This document shows, one piece after another, positions 14,885 through 24,417 of a DNA stretch of 64,000 bases. The notes beneath the pieces were generated by a model that saw only the letters and a program-made list of their open reading frames with translations, was not told where the DNA came from and searched no databases. The stretch covers positions 40,997 through 104,996 of the forward strand of contig DURT01000011.1 of the NCBI GenBank assembly GCA_012843025.1. Reading direction: 5' to 3'. A program made the position numbers and the translations under genes. Position 1 is the first letter of the stretch, and every line of letters starts with the position of its first letter. The stretch comes from Tissierellia bacterium (GTDB lineage: Bacteria; Bacillota; Clostridia; Tissierellales; Sedimentibacteraceae).

Positions 14885-16275
14885 TAAACTTCACCTTCCC
14901 TTCCCCCAACAGTTATTTCTGAAACCCTTATCATAGGCTGACCTACGTTTGCTGGAATACTTCCACTTACAGAGCCGCACATTCCCTGGCTTAACTGTAA
15001 ATTATTTCCTACCATGTCTATTTTATTAAGTACTTCAGTTCCCTTGCCTATTAAAGTCGCACCTCTTACAGGTTCTTTTATTTTACCATTTTCGACCAAG
15101 TAGCCTTCCATTACAGCAAAGTTGAATTCTCCCGTACTTGGATTCACGGAACCTCCTCCCATGTACTTGGCATAGAGACCTTTTTCCGTATTGGCAATAA
15201 TTTCTTCGGGAGTAGATTCTCCTGCATCTATATATGTATTGGACATACGGGATGTAGGTGCAAATCTGTAGGATTGCCTTCTGGATGAACCAGTTACATC
15301 CATATTCATTCTTCTTCCATTTAACTTATCTACCATGTATCCCTTGAGTATACCCTTTTCAATAAGTACATTTTTCCTTGAAGGAGTTCCTTCATCGTCT
15401 ATAGAATAAGAACCCCACTCACCTGGTATTGAACCATCATCAATGGCAGTTACTAAAGGAGATGCTATTTGTTCCCCTATTTTTCCTGCAAATACAGACA
15501 GACCCTTTGCAACAGATGTAGCTTCCAATCCGTGGCCACAGGCTTCATGAAAAATTACACCACCAAATCCGTTATCAATAATTACAGGCATTTTTCCGCT
15601 GGGGCTGTACTTTGCATTTATCATAGTTACCGCAATTCTTGATGCTTCCTTTGCATAATGGTCAATATCCAAATTTTCAAAAAACTCATAACCCTTACTT
15701 GCCCCCGGTCCGAAATATCCAGACTGCATCTCTCCATTTTTGCTGGCTACTGACGAAATACCAAGTCTGGAACGGACACGGGTATCTTCTTTCCATAACC
15801 CTTCAGAATTTGCAACCATTATATTTTGTATGTAATCTGTATAATTAACTGTAACCTGAGTTATTAACTCATCATAGTTAAAAGCAATATCATATACCTT
15901 CCGCATAAGTTGAACTTTTTTTGTTTTTTCTACTGTGGATGGGTCTATTTGAATAGTATTAATTTTTTTTACATCCGACTTAATAAGATTTATTGTAATA
16001 TCGCCAGAAATTCCTTCTATTGCTGCAGCAGCTTTTTTCGCTGTCTCTATAAGGGTTTCTCTGTCTGATTTATTGGTATAGGCATAAACACTGTTAAATC
16101 CTTTGAAGATGCGTATCCCAACACCATAATCCCTTCCGGATACAGTACTTTCTACTTTACCTCCAATCATAACAATTCCGTTATTAGTTCTGTCTTCTAC
16201 AAATATTTCAGCAAAATCACCACCTGTAGATAAGGCAGCTGTTAATATATCTTCAATTAATTGCTTATTTAACAC
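14884..16275 (-). CDS. tldD: TldD family zinc metallopeptidase subunit
   Basis: Carries the catalytic HExxxH motif in GGVIFHEACGHGLEATSVAKGLSVFAG, plus the family endings GEFNFAVMEGYLVENGK and VGNNLQLSQGMCGS. The ORF track begins at 16314, but AAAGGAGTGAGAAT directly precedes an in-frame GTG at 16275 (MLNKQLIEDILTAAL...), so I use that start (463 aa). It is the active-site subunit of the TldD/TldE pair. Confidence 0.92.
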   Translation of the reverse strand: MLNKQLIEDILTAALSTGGDFAEIFVEDRTNNGIVMIGGKVESTVSGRDYGVGIRIFKGFNSVYAYTNKSDRETLIETAKKAAAAIEGISGDITINLIKSDVKKINTIQIDPSTVEKTKKVQLMRKVYDIAFNYDELITQVTVNYTDYIQNIMVANSEGLWKEDTRVRSRLGISSVASKNGEMQSGYFGPGASKGYEFFENLDIDHYAKEASRIAVTMINAKYSPSGKMPVIIDNGFGGVIFHEACGHGLEATSVAKGLSVFAGKIGEQIASPLVTAIDDGSIPGEWGSYSIDDEGTPSRKNVLIEKGILKGYMVDKLNGRRMNMDVTGSSRRQSYRFAPTSRMSNTYIDAGESTPEEIIANTEKGLYAKYMGGGSVNPSTGEFNFAVMEGYLVENGKIKEPVRGATLIGKGTEVLNKIDMVGNNLQLSQGMCGSVSGSIPANVGQPMIRVSEITVGGREGEV

Positions 16276-16346
16276 ATTCTCACTCCTTTTATCGTAATAT
16301 AAATATTTTACCATAATTTCCTTAAAGTATTAATAAATTTTTAAAT

Positions 16347-16370
16347 AAAAGAGGAGACCTTCGTCTCCCC
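16347..16370 (-). terminator. tyrS terminator
   Basis: On the minus strand GGGGAGAC-gaa-GGTCTCCTC is followed by TTTTATTT. It lies about 40 bases after the tyrS stop and before the TldD gene. Confidence 0.8.
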
Positions 16371-16406
16371 TAGGCTGCTAAATCCCTTTTTATTTTCCTT
16401 TAGGGA

Positions 16407-17639
16407 TTATATTAATTTAATTCTATGATATACTTTCTTTCCTTTTCTAATCATAAGTTTTCCTTCTTCAAAATCAGTTTCCGTAACGGTGGCTCCTATA
16501 TCCTCCACTATTTCATCATTTACTGAAACCCCTGACTGTTCTATCAATCTTCTTCCTTCACTCTTTGACTTGATTAAACCAGCCTTAACCATGAGATCAA
16601 TTACAGTCATACCTTCCCCTAGTTCAGCCTTGCTTATTTCTGTAGTAGGAACATTTTCTGAATCGGCTCCTCCTCCGAACAAGGCCTTAGCAGCTTCTTG
16701 AGCTTTTCTTGCATCTTCTTCCGAATGAATAAGTTTAGTTACTTCAAATGCTAAAACTTCCTTTGCCTTATTTATTTCAGCACCTTCTAATGCTCCCAAT
16801 CTCCTTACTTCATCCATGGGCAGGTATGTAAGAAGAGCCAAACATTTTTCCACATCCTCATCATCAATATTTCTCCAGTACTGATAGAATTCATATGGAC
16901 TGGTTTTATTTCTGTCCAGCCATAGGGCTCCTTTTTCCGTCTTGCCCATTTTCTTGCCTTCTTTGTTTGTTAGAAGAGAGAAGGTCATTCCATATGCTTG
17001 TTTTCCAGCTTTTTTCCTAATTAGTTCAACTCCAGCAATAATATTTGACCACTGGTCGTTTCCTCCAAACTGCATCTTACAATCGTATTTTTGATTCAAT
17101 ACATAGAAGTCATAAGCCTGCATGAGCATGTATCCAAATTCAAAAAATGTTAGTCCCTGTTCCATTCTATTTTTATAGCACTCAGCTGCAATCATTCTGT
17201 TTACAGAAAAATGGACCCCCACTTCCCTCATGAATTCAAGATAATTTAAAGGTAAAAGCCACTCTGAATTCCTGGGCATAATGGCCTTTCCTTCTGAAAA
17301 ATCCAAAAATTTCTCAAATACCTTCTTAAAGTTTTCTGCATTTTTAGTTATAGTATCAAAGGACATAATGGAACGCATACCCGTTCTGTCGCTGGGGTCA
17401 CCTATCATTGTAGTCCCATCTCCTAAGAGGGCTATAGGCTTGTGACCATATTGCTGCATAATGGACATAACCATTATTTGAATATAGTGACCAATGTGGA
17501 GACTGTCTGCAGTAGGGTCAAAACCTATATAAAATGTTACAGACTCCTTTCCTAATAACTCCCTTATTTCTTCTTCATGAGTACATTGTTCTATATAACC
17601 TCTTTCTTTTAGTACATCAAAAACATTTCTTTTTTCCAT
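16407..17639 (-). CDS. tyrS: Tyrosyl-tRNA synthetase
   Basis: A class I synthetase of 410 residues with the HIGH motif in [18 protein letters not shown], tyrosine-pocket segments [11 protein letters not shown] and [10 protein letters not shown], the KMSKS loop [13 protein letters not shown] and a C-terminal S4 RNA-binding domain ([23 protein letters not shown]). It attaches tyrosine to tRNA-Tyr. It is a single gene behind a Tyr T-box leader (17702-17930), so uncharged tRNA-Tyr should raise its transcription. Confidence 0.97.
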   Translation of the reverse strand: MEKRNVFDVLKERGYIEQCTHEEEIRELLGKESVTFYIGFDPTADSLHIGHYIQIMVMSIMQQYGHKPIALLGDGTTMIGDPSDRTGMRSIMSFDTITKNAENFKKVFEKFLDFSEGKAIMPRNSEWLLPLNYLEFMREVGVHFSVNRMIAAECYKNRMEQGLTFFEFGYMLMQAYDFYVLNQKYDCKMQFGGNDQWSNIIAGVELIRKKAGKQAYGMTFSLLTNKEGKKMGKTEKGALWLDRNKTSPYEFYQYWRNIDDEDVEKCLALLTYLPMDEVRRLGALEGAEINKAKEVLAFEVTKLIHSEEDARKAQEAAKALFGGGADSENVPTTEISKAELGEGMTVIDLMVKAGLIKSKSEGRRLIEQSGVSVNDEIVEDIGATVTETDFEEGKLMIRKGKKVYHRIKLI

Positions 17640-17701
17640 TGTACCTCCTCCAAAATATTATTCCTTATGTATTATAGATTAGAATAGGGGTAATGTTATA
17701 G

Positions 17702-17930
17702 AAAAGGGCTATCCCATCCAAAGGACGAGATAACCCGTGGTACCACCTTAATTCGCTACTGCCTCTTCCTGATATAACGGTCAGATAAGCCGCCGTACTT
17801 TTCATACAGAACTCCGGAATCGTATTTCACATTTTGTACTGCTAACCTCTCACCAACCGGTCAGCTCTCTGAATTGTAACCAAAATGTTACTTAAGTTCC
17901 TTCATAGTTATAGTAGTATTATAGTTCGAA
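17702..17930 (-). promoter_or_regulatory. T-box leader, Tyr specifier (UAC)
   Basis: The minus strand carries the T-box AAGGTGGTACCACGGG, then a terminator stem GGGTTATCTCGTCC/GGATGGGATAGCCC with a T-run. The specifier region reads GTATGAAAAGTACGGCGG, giving a UAC (Tyr) triplet at about 17795-17797, in agreement with tyrS. Confidence 0.92.
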
Positions 17931-18265
17931 TAATAATATAATTTTGTAATGTTGTCAAGATATTAATAATTCTGTGTTAAAATCATCCGCTCCATACAAA
18001 TAAATCCTAATTCCTTAAAGCTTTATTAAGTATTATTGAAAAAGGGCTTTAATTCCTTAATAAAGATGTATTAATTTCTATTTATTGCAAAATAGTGTAA
18101 TATAATTGTGAGATCTGGAAGCTTAAGAAGTTATTGTGTGTTTTTTTCCCCATATTCTGATGCTATAATTTCCATATTGAAAAACTCATTAACATGTTCT
18201 AAGAGTTTCAAAGAGGCAGGGCCTACCTGCTTCCCAAAAAATCTAAAGACTAAGAGGAGTGTATT
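17931..18265 (+). other. AT-rich region with structured leader of the CAP gene
   Basis: No gene is visible. Close to the CAP gene, 18182-18236 can fold into two stems: AAACTC...GAGTTT, then AGGCAGG-gccta-CCTGCTT. It does not fit any riboswitch class I know. A GAGGAG ribosome site follows at about 18254-18260. Confidence 0.35.
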
Positions 18266-19072
18266 ATGAAAAAAAGAATTATAGCATTAACATTAACAGC
18301 AGCATTAGCCTTATCATCCACATCTGCTTTTGCGGCAACTACAAATTGTACAAGGGTAAATAATAAATATTACAATAGCTTTTTTGGAAACAGCATAAAT
18401 AAGAATGCAAAAACAGATCAGTACAAAATAGTTATAAATGGAAAAGAAACTAATTTAAAAGATATTGATTGGAAATCTATATTAAAGAAGGCAGCACCTG
18501 CTTATAAAGCAGAAAAACCTGTTGAAGTAGCTGAAGAACCTACTACACCTATTGAAGTTAAAGAACCAGCTGCACCTGTTGAAAAACCAACTACTCCAGT
18601 CGAAGAATCAACTCCAGTTGAAAAGCCAGTAGCTCCTGCTGAGAAAGTAGAAGTACCTGTTGAAAATAATACAACAGTTTCTTCATCAGATTTAACCTAT
18701 GAACAAAAAGTTGTAGAACTTGTAAATATAGAAAGACAAAAAGCCGGCTTACCAACGCTGACTATGGACGATGCAATTTCCAACGTGGCAAGAGCCAAGT
18801 CAAAAGACATGGCAGTTAACAACTATTTTGCCCACCAGTCACCTACTTATGGAAGTGCTGGAGACATGTTAAGACAATTTGGAATTAGATGGTCAGCATG
18901 GGGAGAAAACATTGCATACGGTCAAAGAACACCAGAAATTGTAGTAAATGCATGGATGAACTCTCCAGGCCATAGAGCAAATATCCTTTCACCTAATTTC
19001 TCAAAAATTGGAGTTGGATATGTAACAAACTCAAATGGAACACCTTACTGGACACAAATCTTTACGAACTAA
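18266..19072 (+). CDS. Secreted CAP-domain protein (YkwD-like)
   Basis: An N-terminal signal peptide (KKRIIALTLTAALALSSTSAFAA) is followed by a short region, a Pro/Glu/Val-rich linker with repeated PVEKP-type units (about residues 85-145), and a C-terminal CAP/SCP domain: VVELVNIERQKAGLPTLTMDDAI, YFAHQSPTYGSAGDML, GENIAYGQRTPEIVVNAWMNSPGHRANIL and IGVGYVTNSNGTPYWTQIFT. The usual His and Glu of CAP proteins are present (AHQSP, GENIA, SPGHR). Such proteins are exported and common in spore-formers; their function is not settled. It is a single-gene unit. Confidence 0.92.
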   Translation: MKKRIIALTLTAALALSSTSAFAATTNCTRVNNKYYNSFFGNSINKNAKTDQYKIVINGKETNLKDIDWKSILKKAAPAYKAEKPVEVAEEPTTPIEVKEPAAPVEKPTTPVEESTPVEKPVAPAEKVEVPVENNTTVSSSDLTYEQKVVELVNIERQKAGLPTLTMDDAISNVARAKSKDMAVNNYFAHQSPTYGSAGDMLRQFGIRWSAWGENIAYGQRTPEIVVNAWMNSPGHRANILSPNFSKIGVGYVTNSNGTPYWTQIFTN

Positions 19073-19087
19073 ATTAAACCCAAATAA

Positions 19088-19122
19088 AACGCTTAGAACC
19101 CACCATTGAGTTTCTAAGCGTT
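19088..19122. terminator. Terminator between CAP gene and BASS transporter
   Basis: AACGCTTAGAA...TTTCTAAGCGTT forms an 11-base-pair stem with AT-rich flanks, between two convergent genes. Confidence 0.8.
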
Positions 19123-19144
19123 CATTATTTTACCTACCTACTGA

Positions 19145-20125
19145 CTACAAATTTCCTATAACCTTTTTATTATAATTTTTTACAGTCTCTTTCTCTTCTA
19201 TTTTTGCATACATATTTGCTAAAATTGCCCCAGATATATTGTGCCATACACTGAACACAGCCCCTGGAATCGTTGCTAATGGATATTGGGCAAAAGATGT
19301 AGCTGCTAAGGAAGTTGCCAATCCTGAATTTTGCATCCCTACTTCTATTGATATAGCTTTTCTTTTAGGTAAACTCATACCAAAAGCTTTGCTTGCAATA
19401 TAACCTGTTGCATACCCAAGAAGGTTGTGTAATATTACTACTCCAATTATTAATAAACCACTGGTCATTATTCTTGCAGAGTTGGCGGAAACAACGGAAG
19501 CTACAATGGCTACTATTGCAACAACAGAAACTAAGGGTAGTACTTTAATAAACCTTTCCGTTATTTCTCCAAAGAATTTATTAATTACAAAACCTAAACC
19601 TATTGGCAGTATAACAACCTTTATTATTGATAAAAACATGCTCATAACATTAACTTCCACTGTTGCCCCTATTAGCAGTTTAGTTAAAAAGGGTGTCAGT
19701 ATGGGGGCAAATATGGTTGAAAAGCTGGTCATTGTAACTGAAAGGGCTACATCTCCTTTAGCTAAGTAGGTCATGACATTTGAAGATGTTCCACCAGGAC
19801 AAGTTCCCACAAGAACTACACCTACAGCTAATTCCGGGGGTAATCTAAATACCTTTACTAGAAGAAATGCTATTGCTGGCATTAATATAAATTGAGTGCA
19901 AAATCCTATTACTACATCTGTAGGTCTGCTTAATATAAGTTTAAAGTCCTCAAATTTAAGGGTTAACCCCATTCCAAACATAACTACCATCAACAGTGGA
20001 TTTATATAGGACGTCTTTATCCATGTAAATGTTGTTGGTACGAAAAGTGATATTGCCGCTATGACAAGTACTATTCCTGCCATATATTTTCCTGCTAAAC
20101 TGCTTAATTTTTCTAAAAATTTCAT
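19145..20125 (-). CDS. Bile acid:sodium symporter family (BASS) transporter
   Basis: A 326-residue protein with about nine to ten membrane helices and the BASS signatures MVVMFGMGLTLKFEDF, VGTCPGGTSSNVMTYLAKGDVALSV and EVGMQNSGLATSLA. Despite the family name, bacterial members carry various organic anions; PanS of enteric bacteria imports ketopantoate (established). It starts 13 bases after the ilvD stop and shares its Ile T-box, so a branched-chain 2-oxoacid or ketopantoate is the likeliest cargo. That is inference from context. Confidence 0.88.
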   Translation of the reverse strand: MKFLEKLSSLAGKYMAGIVLVIAAISLFVPTTFTWIKTSYINPLLMVVMFGMGLTLKFEDFKLILSRPTDVVIGFCTQFILMPAIAFLLVKVFRLPPELAVGVVLVGTCPGGTSSNVMTYLAKGDVALSVTMTSFSTIFAPILTPFLTKLLIGATVEVNVMSMFLSIIKVVILPIGLGFVINKFFGEITERFIKVLPLVSVVAIVAIVASVVSANSARIMTSGLLIIGVVILHNLLGYATGYIASKAFGMSLPKRKAISIEVGMQNSGLATSLAATSFAQYPLATIPGAVFSVWHNISGAILANMYAKIEEKETVKNYNKKVIGNL

Positions 20126-20138
20126 CTTTCTCCTCCAT

Positions 20139-21815
20139 TTATTTATTATTTTTAGGAACTTCCAATACAGCTCCCCTATTTCCCGATGTTACTAATTCTG
20201 CATATCTTGCCAGGTAGCCGGTGGTTATTTTAGGCTCTCTTGGTTTCCAGTTTTTCCTTCTTCTTTCTAACTCCTCATCAGAAACAACAAAATCTATTTT
20301 ATTTCTATTAATATCTATTTTTATAATATCTCCCTCTTCAACTAAAGAAATATTACCTCCTACTGCTGCTTCAGGTGAAACATGTCCAATAGATGCTCCC
20401 CGGGTGGCTCCCGAGAAACGGCCATCCGTTATTAGAGCAACACTTTCTCCTAATCCTCTTCCAATAATTGCCGATGTAGGATTTAGCATTTCTCTCATAC
20501 CAGGGCCTCCCTTCGGTCCTTCGTAACGTATTACAACTACATCTCCAGGAACAATTTTTCCTTCGTTTATTGCTTTTATGGCATCTTCTTCACAGTCAAA
20601 AACCCTTGCAGGTCCTTCATGTACCATCATTTCAGGTGCAACAGCTGAACACTTAACAACACAGGTATCGGGAGCTAAGTTTCCTCTTAATACCGCTATA
20701 CCTCCTGTTTCACTGTAGGGATTGTCAATGGGTCTTATTACTTCAGGATTTGTATTCACACATCCTTTAATATTTTCACCTACTGTCAGTCCGGTACATG
20801 TAAGCACGTCTAAATAGAGTAGGTCCTTTTTGCTTAATTCATTCATTACAGCATATACACCACCTGCTTCATCTAAGTCTTCCATAAAAGTATTTCCTGC
20901 TGGTGCAAGGTGACACAGGTTGGGGGTTTTCGCACTTATTTCATTGGCAATGTCCAAGTTTAACTCTATTCCCGCTTCATGGGCTATGGCAGGTAAGTGA
21001 AGGATACTGTTTGTACTGCAACCTAAAGCCATATCTACTGTCAATGCATTTAAAAATGCTTCCTTAGTCATTATATCTCTTGGTTTTATATCTTTTTCAA
21101 ACAGCTCCATTACTTTCATACCAGCATATTTTGCAAGTTTAATTCTTTCCGAATAAACTGCAGGAATTGTACCATTTCCCTTTAATCCCATACCAAGGGC
21201 TTCTGTCAAACAATTCATACTGTTGGCAGTATACATGCCCGAACAGGAACCACAAGTGGGGCATGCTTTATTTTCATATTCTTCAAGTTCTTCCATTGAG
21301 ATTTTACCTGCATTGTATGCTCCAACTGCTTCAAACATATCTGAAAGGCAAGTCCTCTTACCATTCATTCTACCTGCCAACATGGGACCACCACTTACAA
21401 AGATTGTTGGCACATTTACTCTTGCGGCAGCCATTAATAAACCGGGTACATTTTTATCACAGTTAGGAACCATTACCAAGGCATCAAATTGATGGGCCAA
21501 TGCCATTGCTTCTGTAGAATCTGCAATCAGCTCCCTGGTAGCCAATGAATACTTCATTCCCGTATGTCCCATTGCAATACCATCGCATACAGCAATTGCC
21601 GGAAAGACTACGGGAGTTCCTCCTGCCATTGCTACTCCCATTTTTACTGCATCCACAATTTTGTCCAAGTTCATATGTCCCGGAACTATTTCATTGTATG
21701 AACTTACAATTCCTACAATGGGTTTGTTTAATTCCTCTCTGGTATAACCTAAGGCATTAAACAATGAGCGATGAGGTGCTTGCTGCACTCCTTTTTTAAC
21801 TGAATTACTTCTCAT
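20139..21815 (-). CDS. ilvD: Dihydroxy-acid dehydratase
   Basis: Full-length IlvD with Fe-S and active-site motifs: [62 protein letters not shown] and [15 protein letters not shown]...[21 protein letters not shown]. It makes 2-oxoisovalerate and 2-oxo-3-methylvalerate for valine and isoleucine. The track starts at 21881 but AAGGAGGAAAGT precedes ATG 21815 ([16 protein letters not shown]), which gives the normal 558 residues. The Ile T-box upstream links it to isoleucine supply. Other ilv genes are not nearby. Confidence 0.96.
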   Translation of the reverse strand: MRSNSVKKGVQQAPHRSLFNALGYTREELNKPIVGIVSSYNEIVPGHMNLDKIVDAVKMGVAMAGGTPVVFPAIAVCDGIAMGHTGMKYSLATRELIADSTEAMALAHQFDALVMVPNCDKNVPGLLMAAARVNVPTIFVSGGPMLAGRMNGKRTCLSDMFEAVGAYNAGKISMEELEEYENKACPTCGSCSGMYTANSMNCLTEALGMGLKGNGTIPAVYSERIKLAKYAGMKVMELFEKDIKPRDIMTKEAFLNALTVDMALGCSTNSILHLPAIAHEAGIELNLDIANEISAKTPNLCHLAPAGNTFMEDLDEAGGVYAVMNELSKKDLLYLDVLTCTGLTVGENIKGCVNTNPEVIRPIDNPYSETGGIAVLRGNLAPDTCVVKCSAVAPEMMVHEGPARVFDCEEDAIKAINEGKIVPGDVVVIRYEGPKGGPGMREMLNPTSAIIGRGLGESVALITDGRFSGATRGASIGHVSPEAAVGGNISLVEEGDIIKIDINRNKIDFVVSDEELERRRKNWKPREPKITTGYLARYAELVTSGNRGAVLEVPKNNK

Positions 21816-21882
21816 ACTTTCCTCCTTATATATAATTTCTTTTTTCACTACATTGCTTTCCCTATCACTTGAAGGCTGCATA

Positions 21883-21911
21883 AGACCTACTCGAACAAAT
21901 AGGGTTAGGGC
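21883..21911. repeat. Reduced copy of the T-box-associated hairpin element
   Basis: AGACCTACTC...GGGTTAGGGC keeps the outer stem and the CTAC/GGGTTAGG flanks of the repeats at 31924 and 41997, without an inner arm, and sits in the same place, between a T-box terminator and its gene. The similarity is short, so this is tentative. Confidence 0.35.
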
Positions 21912-21913
21912 TA

Positions 21914-22205
21914 TAAAAAAAACCTTTCGTCTCTATATACATACAGATGTATATAGGGACGAAAGGTCTTTCCGTGGTACCACCCTATTTTACGATACAA
22001 AAAAATCGCCTCCTTCAAGTCGAAAAAACATATCCATATAGTTTTTTGAACTCTATCCTTGTAACGCAGGAATACGTCCTTGCTTACTTAATTCAGCTCG
22101 GAAGCTCAGGAGTGATCATTATACTTCATACCATCGGTTCACACCAACCACCGACTCTCTTTAGATACTTCCAAGTACTTTTGTCTCCGTCAACGCTTAT
22201 AGGCT
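21914..22205 (-). promoter_or_regulatory. T-box leader, Ile specifier (AUC)
   Basis: The T-box reads AGGGTGGTACCACGG on the minus strand, followed by a long terminator stem (GACCTTTCGTCCCTATATAC and its complement) and a run of T. The specifier region GAAGTATAATGATCACTCC gives AUC at about 22114-22116, matching isoleucine control of ilvD. Bases 22206-22410 downstream are AT-rich with no gene seen. Confidence 0.88.
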
Positions 22206-22419
22206 TATATATTTTCCTCATTATAACCATAAACTCTTAGCTTGTCAACCAGTTTTTTTATAGTACGCATTAATGCAACTTGTTTTTAGAAAGTTGTAAT
22301 TTGCTTCATATGAAAAAATTATTTTTAACTTTGTTGAAATTCTATCAAGCTCAACTTGCAGACTCCTGCATAAAAAGTGGACTCTTTGCAAGTTTTTCTA
22401 TTTTTTTTGAAACTTTTAC

Positions 22420-22448
22420 TTTACAAATTGCATTTTAAATGTTATAAT
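22420..22448 (+). promoter_or_regulatory. SigmaA promoter
   Basis: TTTACA and TATAAT separated by exactly 17 bases, about 30 bases before the start codon of the small Cys-rich gene. One of the best consensus promoters in the window. Confidence 0.75.
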
Positions 22449-22478
22449 AAGCAATAATCACAAATAGGAGGTAGACAC

Positions 22479-22631
22479 ATGGCAATTCCAATGAAAGATA
22501 TCAGGGATGTAGTTGCAAAAATGAAATTCAGTAAATGTGGCACCATTACTTGCATATATAATATTGATGGAAAATGCAGTCAAAGCGAATGTGAACTCCA
22601 TGAAAGAGGATTGAAACAAGAGGAAGATTAA
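22479..22631 (+). CDS. Small Cys-rich protein (50 aa), unrecognised
   Basis: Too short for the ORF track. ATG 22479 follows ATAGGAGGTAGACAC, a strong ribosome site, and a consensus promoter lies just upstream. The product MAIPMKDIRDVVAKMKFSK... has four cysteines in KCGTITC and GKCSQSEC, a possible zinc or Fe-S site, and a charged C-terminal helix (LHERGLKQEED). A terminator follows at 22676. I do not recognise the family. The promoter, ribosome site and terminator together make it a convincing gene. Confidence 0.7.
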   Translation: MAIPMKDIRDVVAKMKFSKCGTITCIYNIDGKCSQSECELHERGLKQEED

Positions 22632-22675
22632 GGAGAAGGGTCTCTTATGATAAAATTGAATATAAAAGTGTGAAG

Positions 22676-22707
22676 CGAAAGAAAGCTGGCGGTTTTCTTT
22701 CGTTTTT
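22676..22707 (+). terminator. Terminator of the small Cys-rich gene
   Basis: CGAAAGAAA-gctggcgg-TTTTCTTTCG followed by TTTTTTATT, about 45 bases after the stop. Confidence 0.8.
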
Positions 22708-22775
22708 TATTGTCAAGGTCTATAACACAATAGCATTGATTCCCTTGTTGGGTAGGGTTCCTTGTCCATAATATA

Positions 22776-22826
22776 TAGGGGGACAGTTTTTACCGGTACC
22801 TAGTAAGCCAATAAAAACCGTCCCCT
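22776..22826 (-). terminator. Terminator of the cyanate operon
   Basis: GGGGGACAGTTTTTACC pairs with TAAAAACCGTCCCC over a long stem just after the SulP stop, and minus-strand sequence beyond is U-rich. Confidence 0.65.
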
Positions 22827-22831
22827 ATTGT

Positions 22832-24400
22832 TTATTCTACAAATATATTTTCAGATATTCCAGCCTTTTCTATAATTCTTTTTATATGAGGTTTAACCTT
22901 TATAAAGGAGAAGTTAATAGCCATATTTTGTCCAGTCTCTACTAACTTGTCCAAGGCATTTAACCCTGTAGCATCGATAAGAATAACTTTATTAAAATCT
23001 AATATTACCAATTCTGCTTGATTGGTCAGTTTCTTTTCTAATTCTTTTATGCTATGAGCAAACCCAAAGAATAATGGGCCGTCAATTTCATAGGTAATTA
23101 TAGTCTTTTGCTCCTTTAATGGTTCATGCTCTCTTACTTCCTGAATGCTGCTTACCCTGATCATACGAACGGTAAAAAGCATTGATGCTAAAAACACACT
23201 GGATATTATTGCAATTGAAAGGTCTAAAATCACTGTAAGGATGAAAGTAATAAGCATAATTAACAGGTCTGCTATGGGTGCTCTTATCATCTTTTTTATG
23301 CCTTTCCATTCTACCATATTAAAGGAAACTATGAAAAGAACGGCTGATAGAGCAGTCATAGGAACCATACTTAAAAAAGGCATTAAAACTAAGTTGCAAA
23401 TCATAATCACCAAAGAATGAACTAAGCCTGATAGGGGGGTTCTTGCTCCGCTCTTCACGTTGGCAGCGGTTCTAGCTATAACTCCTGTACATGGAAGTCC
23501 CCCTATCAGGGCGCTTACTAAATTAGCCCCTCCTTGAGAAATAAGCTCCATTCCAGGATCATGACTTTCTCCTGTTACCCCATCTGCCACCACTGCAGAA
23601 AGCAATGTTTCTAACGATGATATAAAGGCAATAGTAAATGCAGGGAATATCAATAATTTAATTTTGCTTAACTCTAACTCCGGAAAAACAAAGGAAGGCA
23701 ATGTAGCAGATACGTTACCAAATCTTGTTCCAATAGTTTCTACTGGCAATGCCATCCCTTGGGATACGATAGTTGCAACTATTAAGGCAATTAAGTATCC
23801 GGGTATTTTCTTGTTATATTTGTTCCATACTACTATTACAATAATAGACAGAGTTCCAATAATAAAGGCATAAATATTCAGGCTCTGTATTGCTTCCATA
23901 TAAGCAATAATTCTTCCTGCCGTTTGAACCGGTGGATTATTTAGAGTCAGCCCTAGATAATCCCCTAATTGCCCTACAGTTAAAACAAATGCTACCCCTG
24001 ATGTAAATCCTAGTACAACAGGGTGAGGTATATACCTTATTACTTTGCCTAAATTAAGTAAACCAAGAATAACAAGAATTATGCCTGCCAAAAAAACAGC
24101 TGTCAGAAGACCACCATAGCCATATAGCGAAATAGTGCTATACGAAATTACAACTAAGGTTGCGGAGGGCCCAGTAATTTGCTGAGGACAGCCCGCCAAA
24201 AACGCTGCCACAAAGCCGGCAAGAGCAGAGGTCCAAAGTCCTGCTTCAGGTGTGGAGCCAGAAGCAATAGCTAGGGCAATGGAAAGCGGTATAGCAATAA
24301 TGCCTACGCTTATTCCTGCAGTTATATCTGTAAGTAAGGTTGCTTTATTAAATGTTTTGCTCCAATTAAACAATACCGGCTTATATTTCATGAAATTCAC
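22832..24400 (-). CDS. SulP family anion transporter with STAS domain
   Basis: A 522-residue protein with about ten to twelve membrane segments. SulP signatures are LLTDITAGISVGIIAIPLSIALAIASG, PEAGLWTSALAGFVAAFLAG, GPSATLVVIS and LISQGGANLVSALIGGLPCTGVIARTAANVKSG. The C-terminal 110 residues form a STAS domain (ITYEIDGPLFFGFAHS...LVILDFNKVILIDATGLNALDKL). Family members move sulfate, bicarbonate, nitrate or other anions. It lies 17 bases after the HPP gene and downstream of cyanase, so cyanate or bicarbonate, the cyanase co-substrate, is a reasonable cargo; this is inference. Confidence 0.92.
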   Translation of the reverse strand: MNFMKYKPVLFNWSKTFNKATLLTDITAGISVGIIAIPLSIALAIASGSTPEAGLWTSALAGFVAAFLAGCPQQITGPSATLVVISYSTISLYGYGGLLTAVFLAGIILVILGLLNLGKVIRYIPHPVVLGFTSGVAFVLTVGQLGDYLGLTLNNPPVQTAGRIIAYMEAIQSLNIYAFIIGTLSIIVIVVWNKYNKKIPGYLIALIVATIVSQGMALPVETIGTRFGNVSATLPSFVFPELELSKIKLLIFPAFTIAFISSLETLLSAVVADGVTGESHDPGMELISQGGANLVSALIGGLPCTGVIARTAANVKSGARTPLSGLVHSLVIMICNLVLMPFLSMVPMTALSAVLFIVSFNMVEWKGIKKMIRAPIADLLIMLITFILTVILDLSIAIISSVFLASMLFTVRMIRVSSIQEVREHEPLKEQKTIITYEIDGPLFFGFAHSIKELEKKLTNQAELVILDFNKVILIDATGLNALDKLVETGQNMAINFSFIKVKPHIKRIIEKAGISENIFVE

Positions 24401-24417
24401 CTCTTAGGTCAAACAAT

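Noticed and set aside
18182-18240. Possible c-di-GMP riboswitch before the CAP gene (CAAAG...GGGCCTA resemblance)
   Set aside because: The GAAA tetraloop stem, receptor and first half of the GEMM motif are absent, so it was kept only as an unclassified structured leader.
18500-18700. Apparent direct repeats in DNA
   Set aside because: They encode the Pro/Glu/Val-rich linker of the CAP protein (PVEKP-type units) and are protein-level low complexity, not a DNA element or CRISPR.
22300-22320. CTTCATATGAAA near 22306 as a further sigma54 activator site
   Set aside because: It has a mismatched arm and no -24/-12 promoter nearby; it shows how often such motifs arise by chance in AT-rich DNA.
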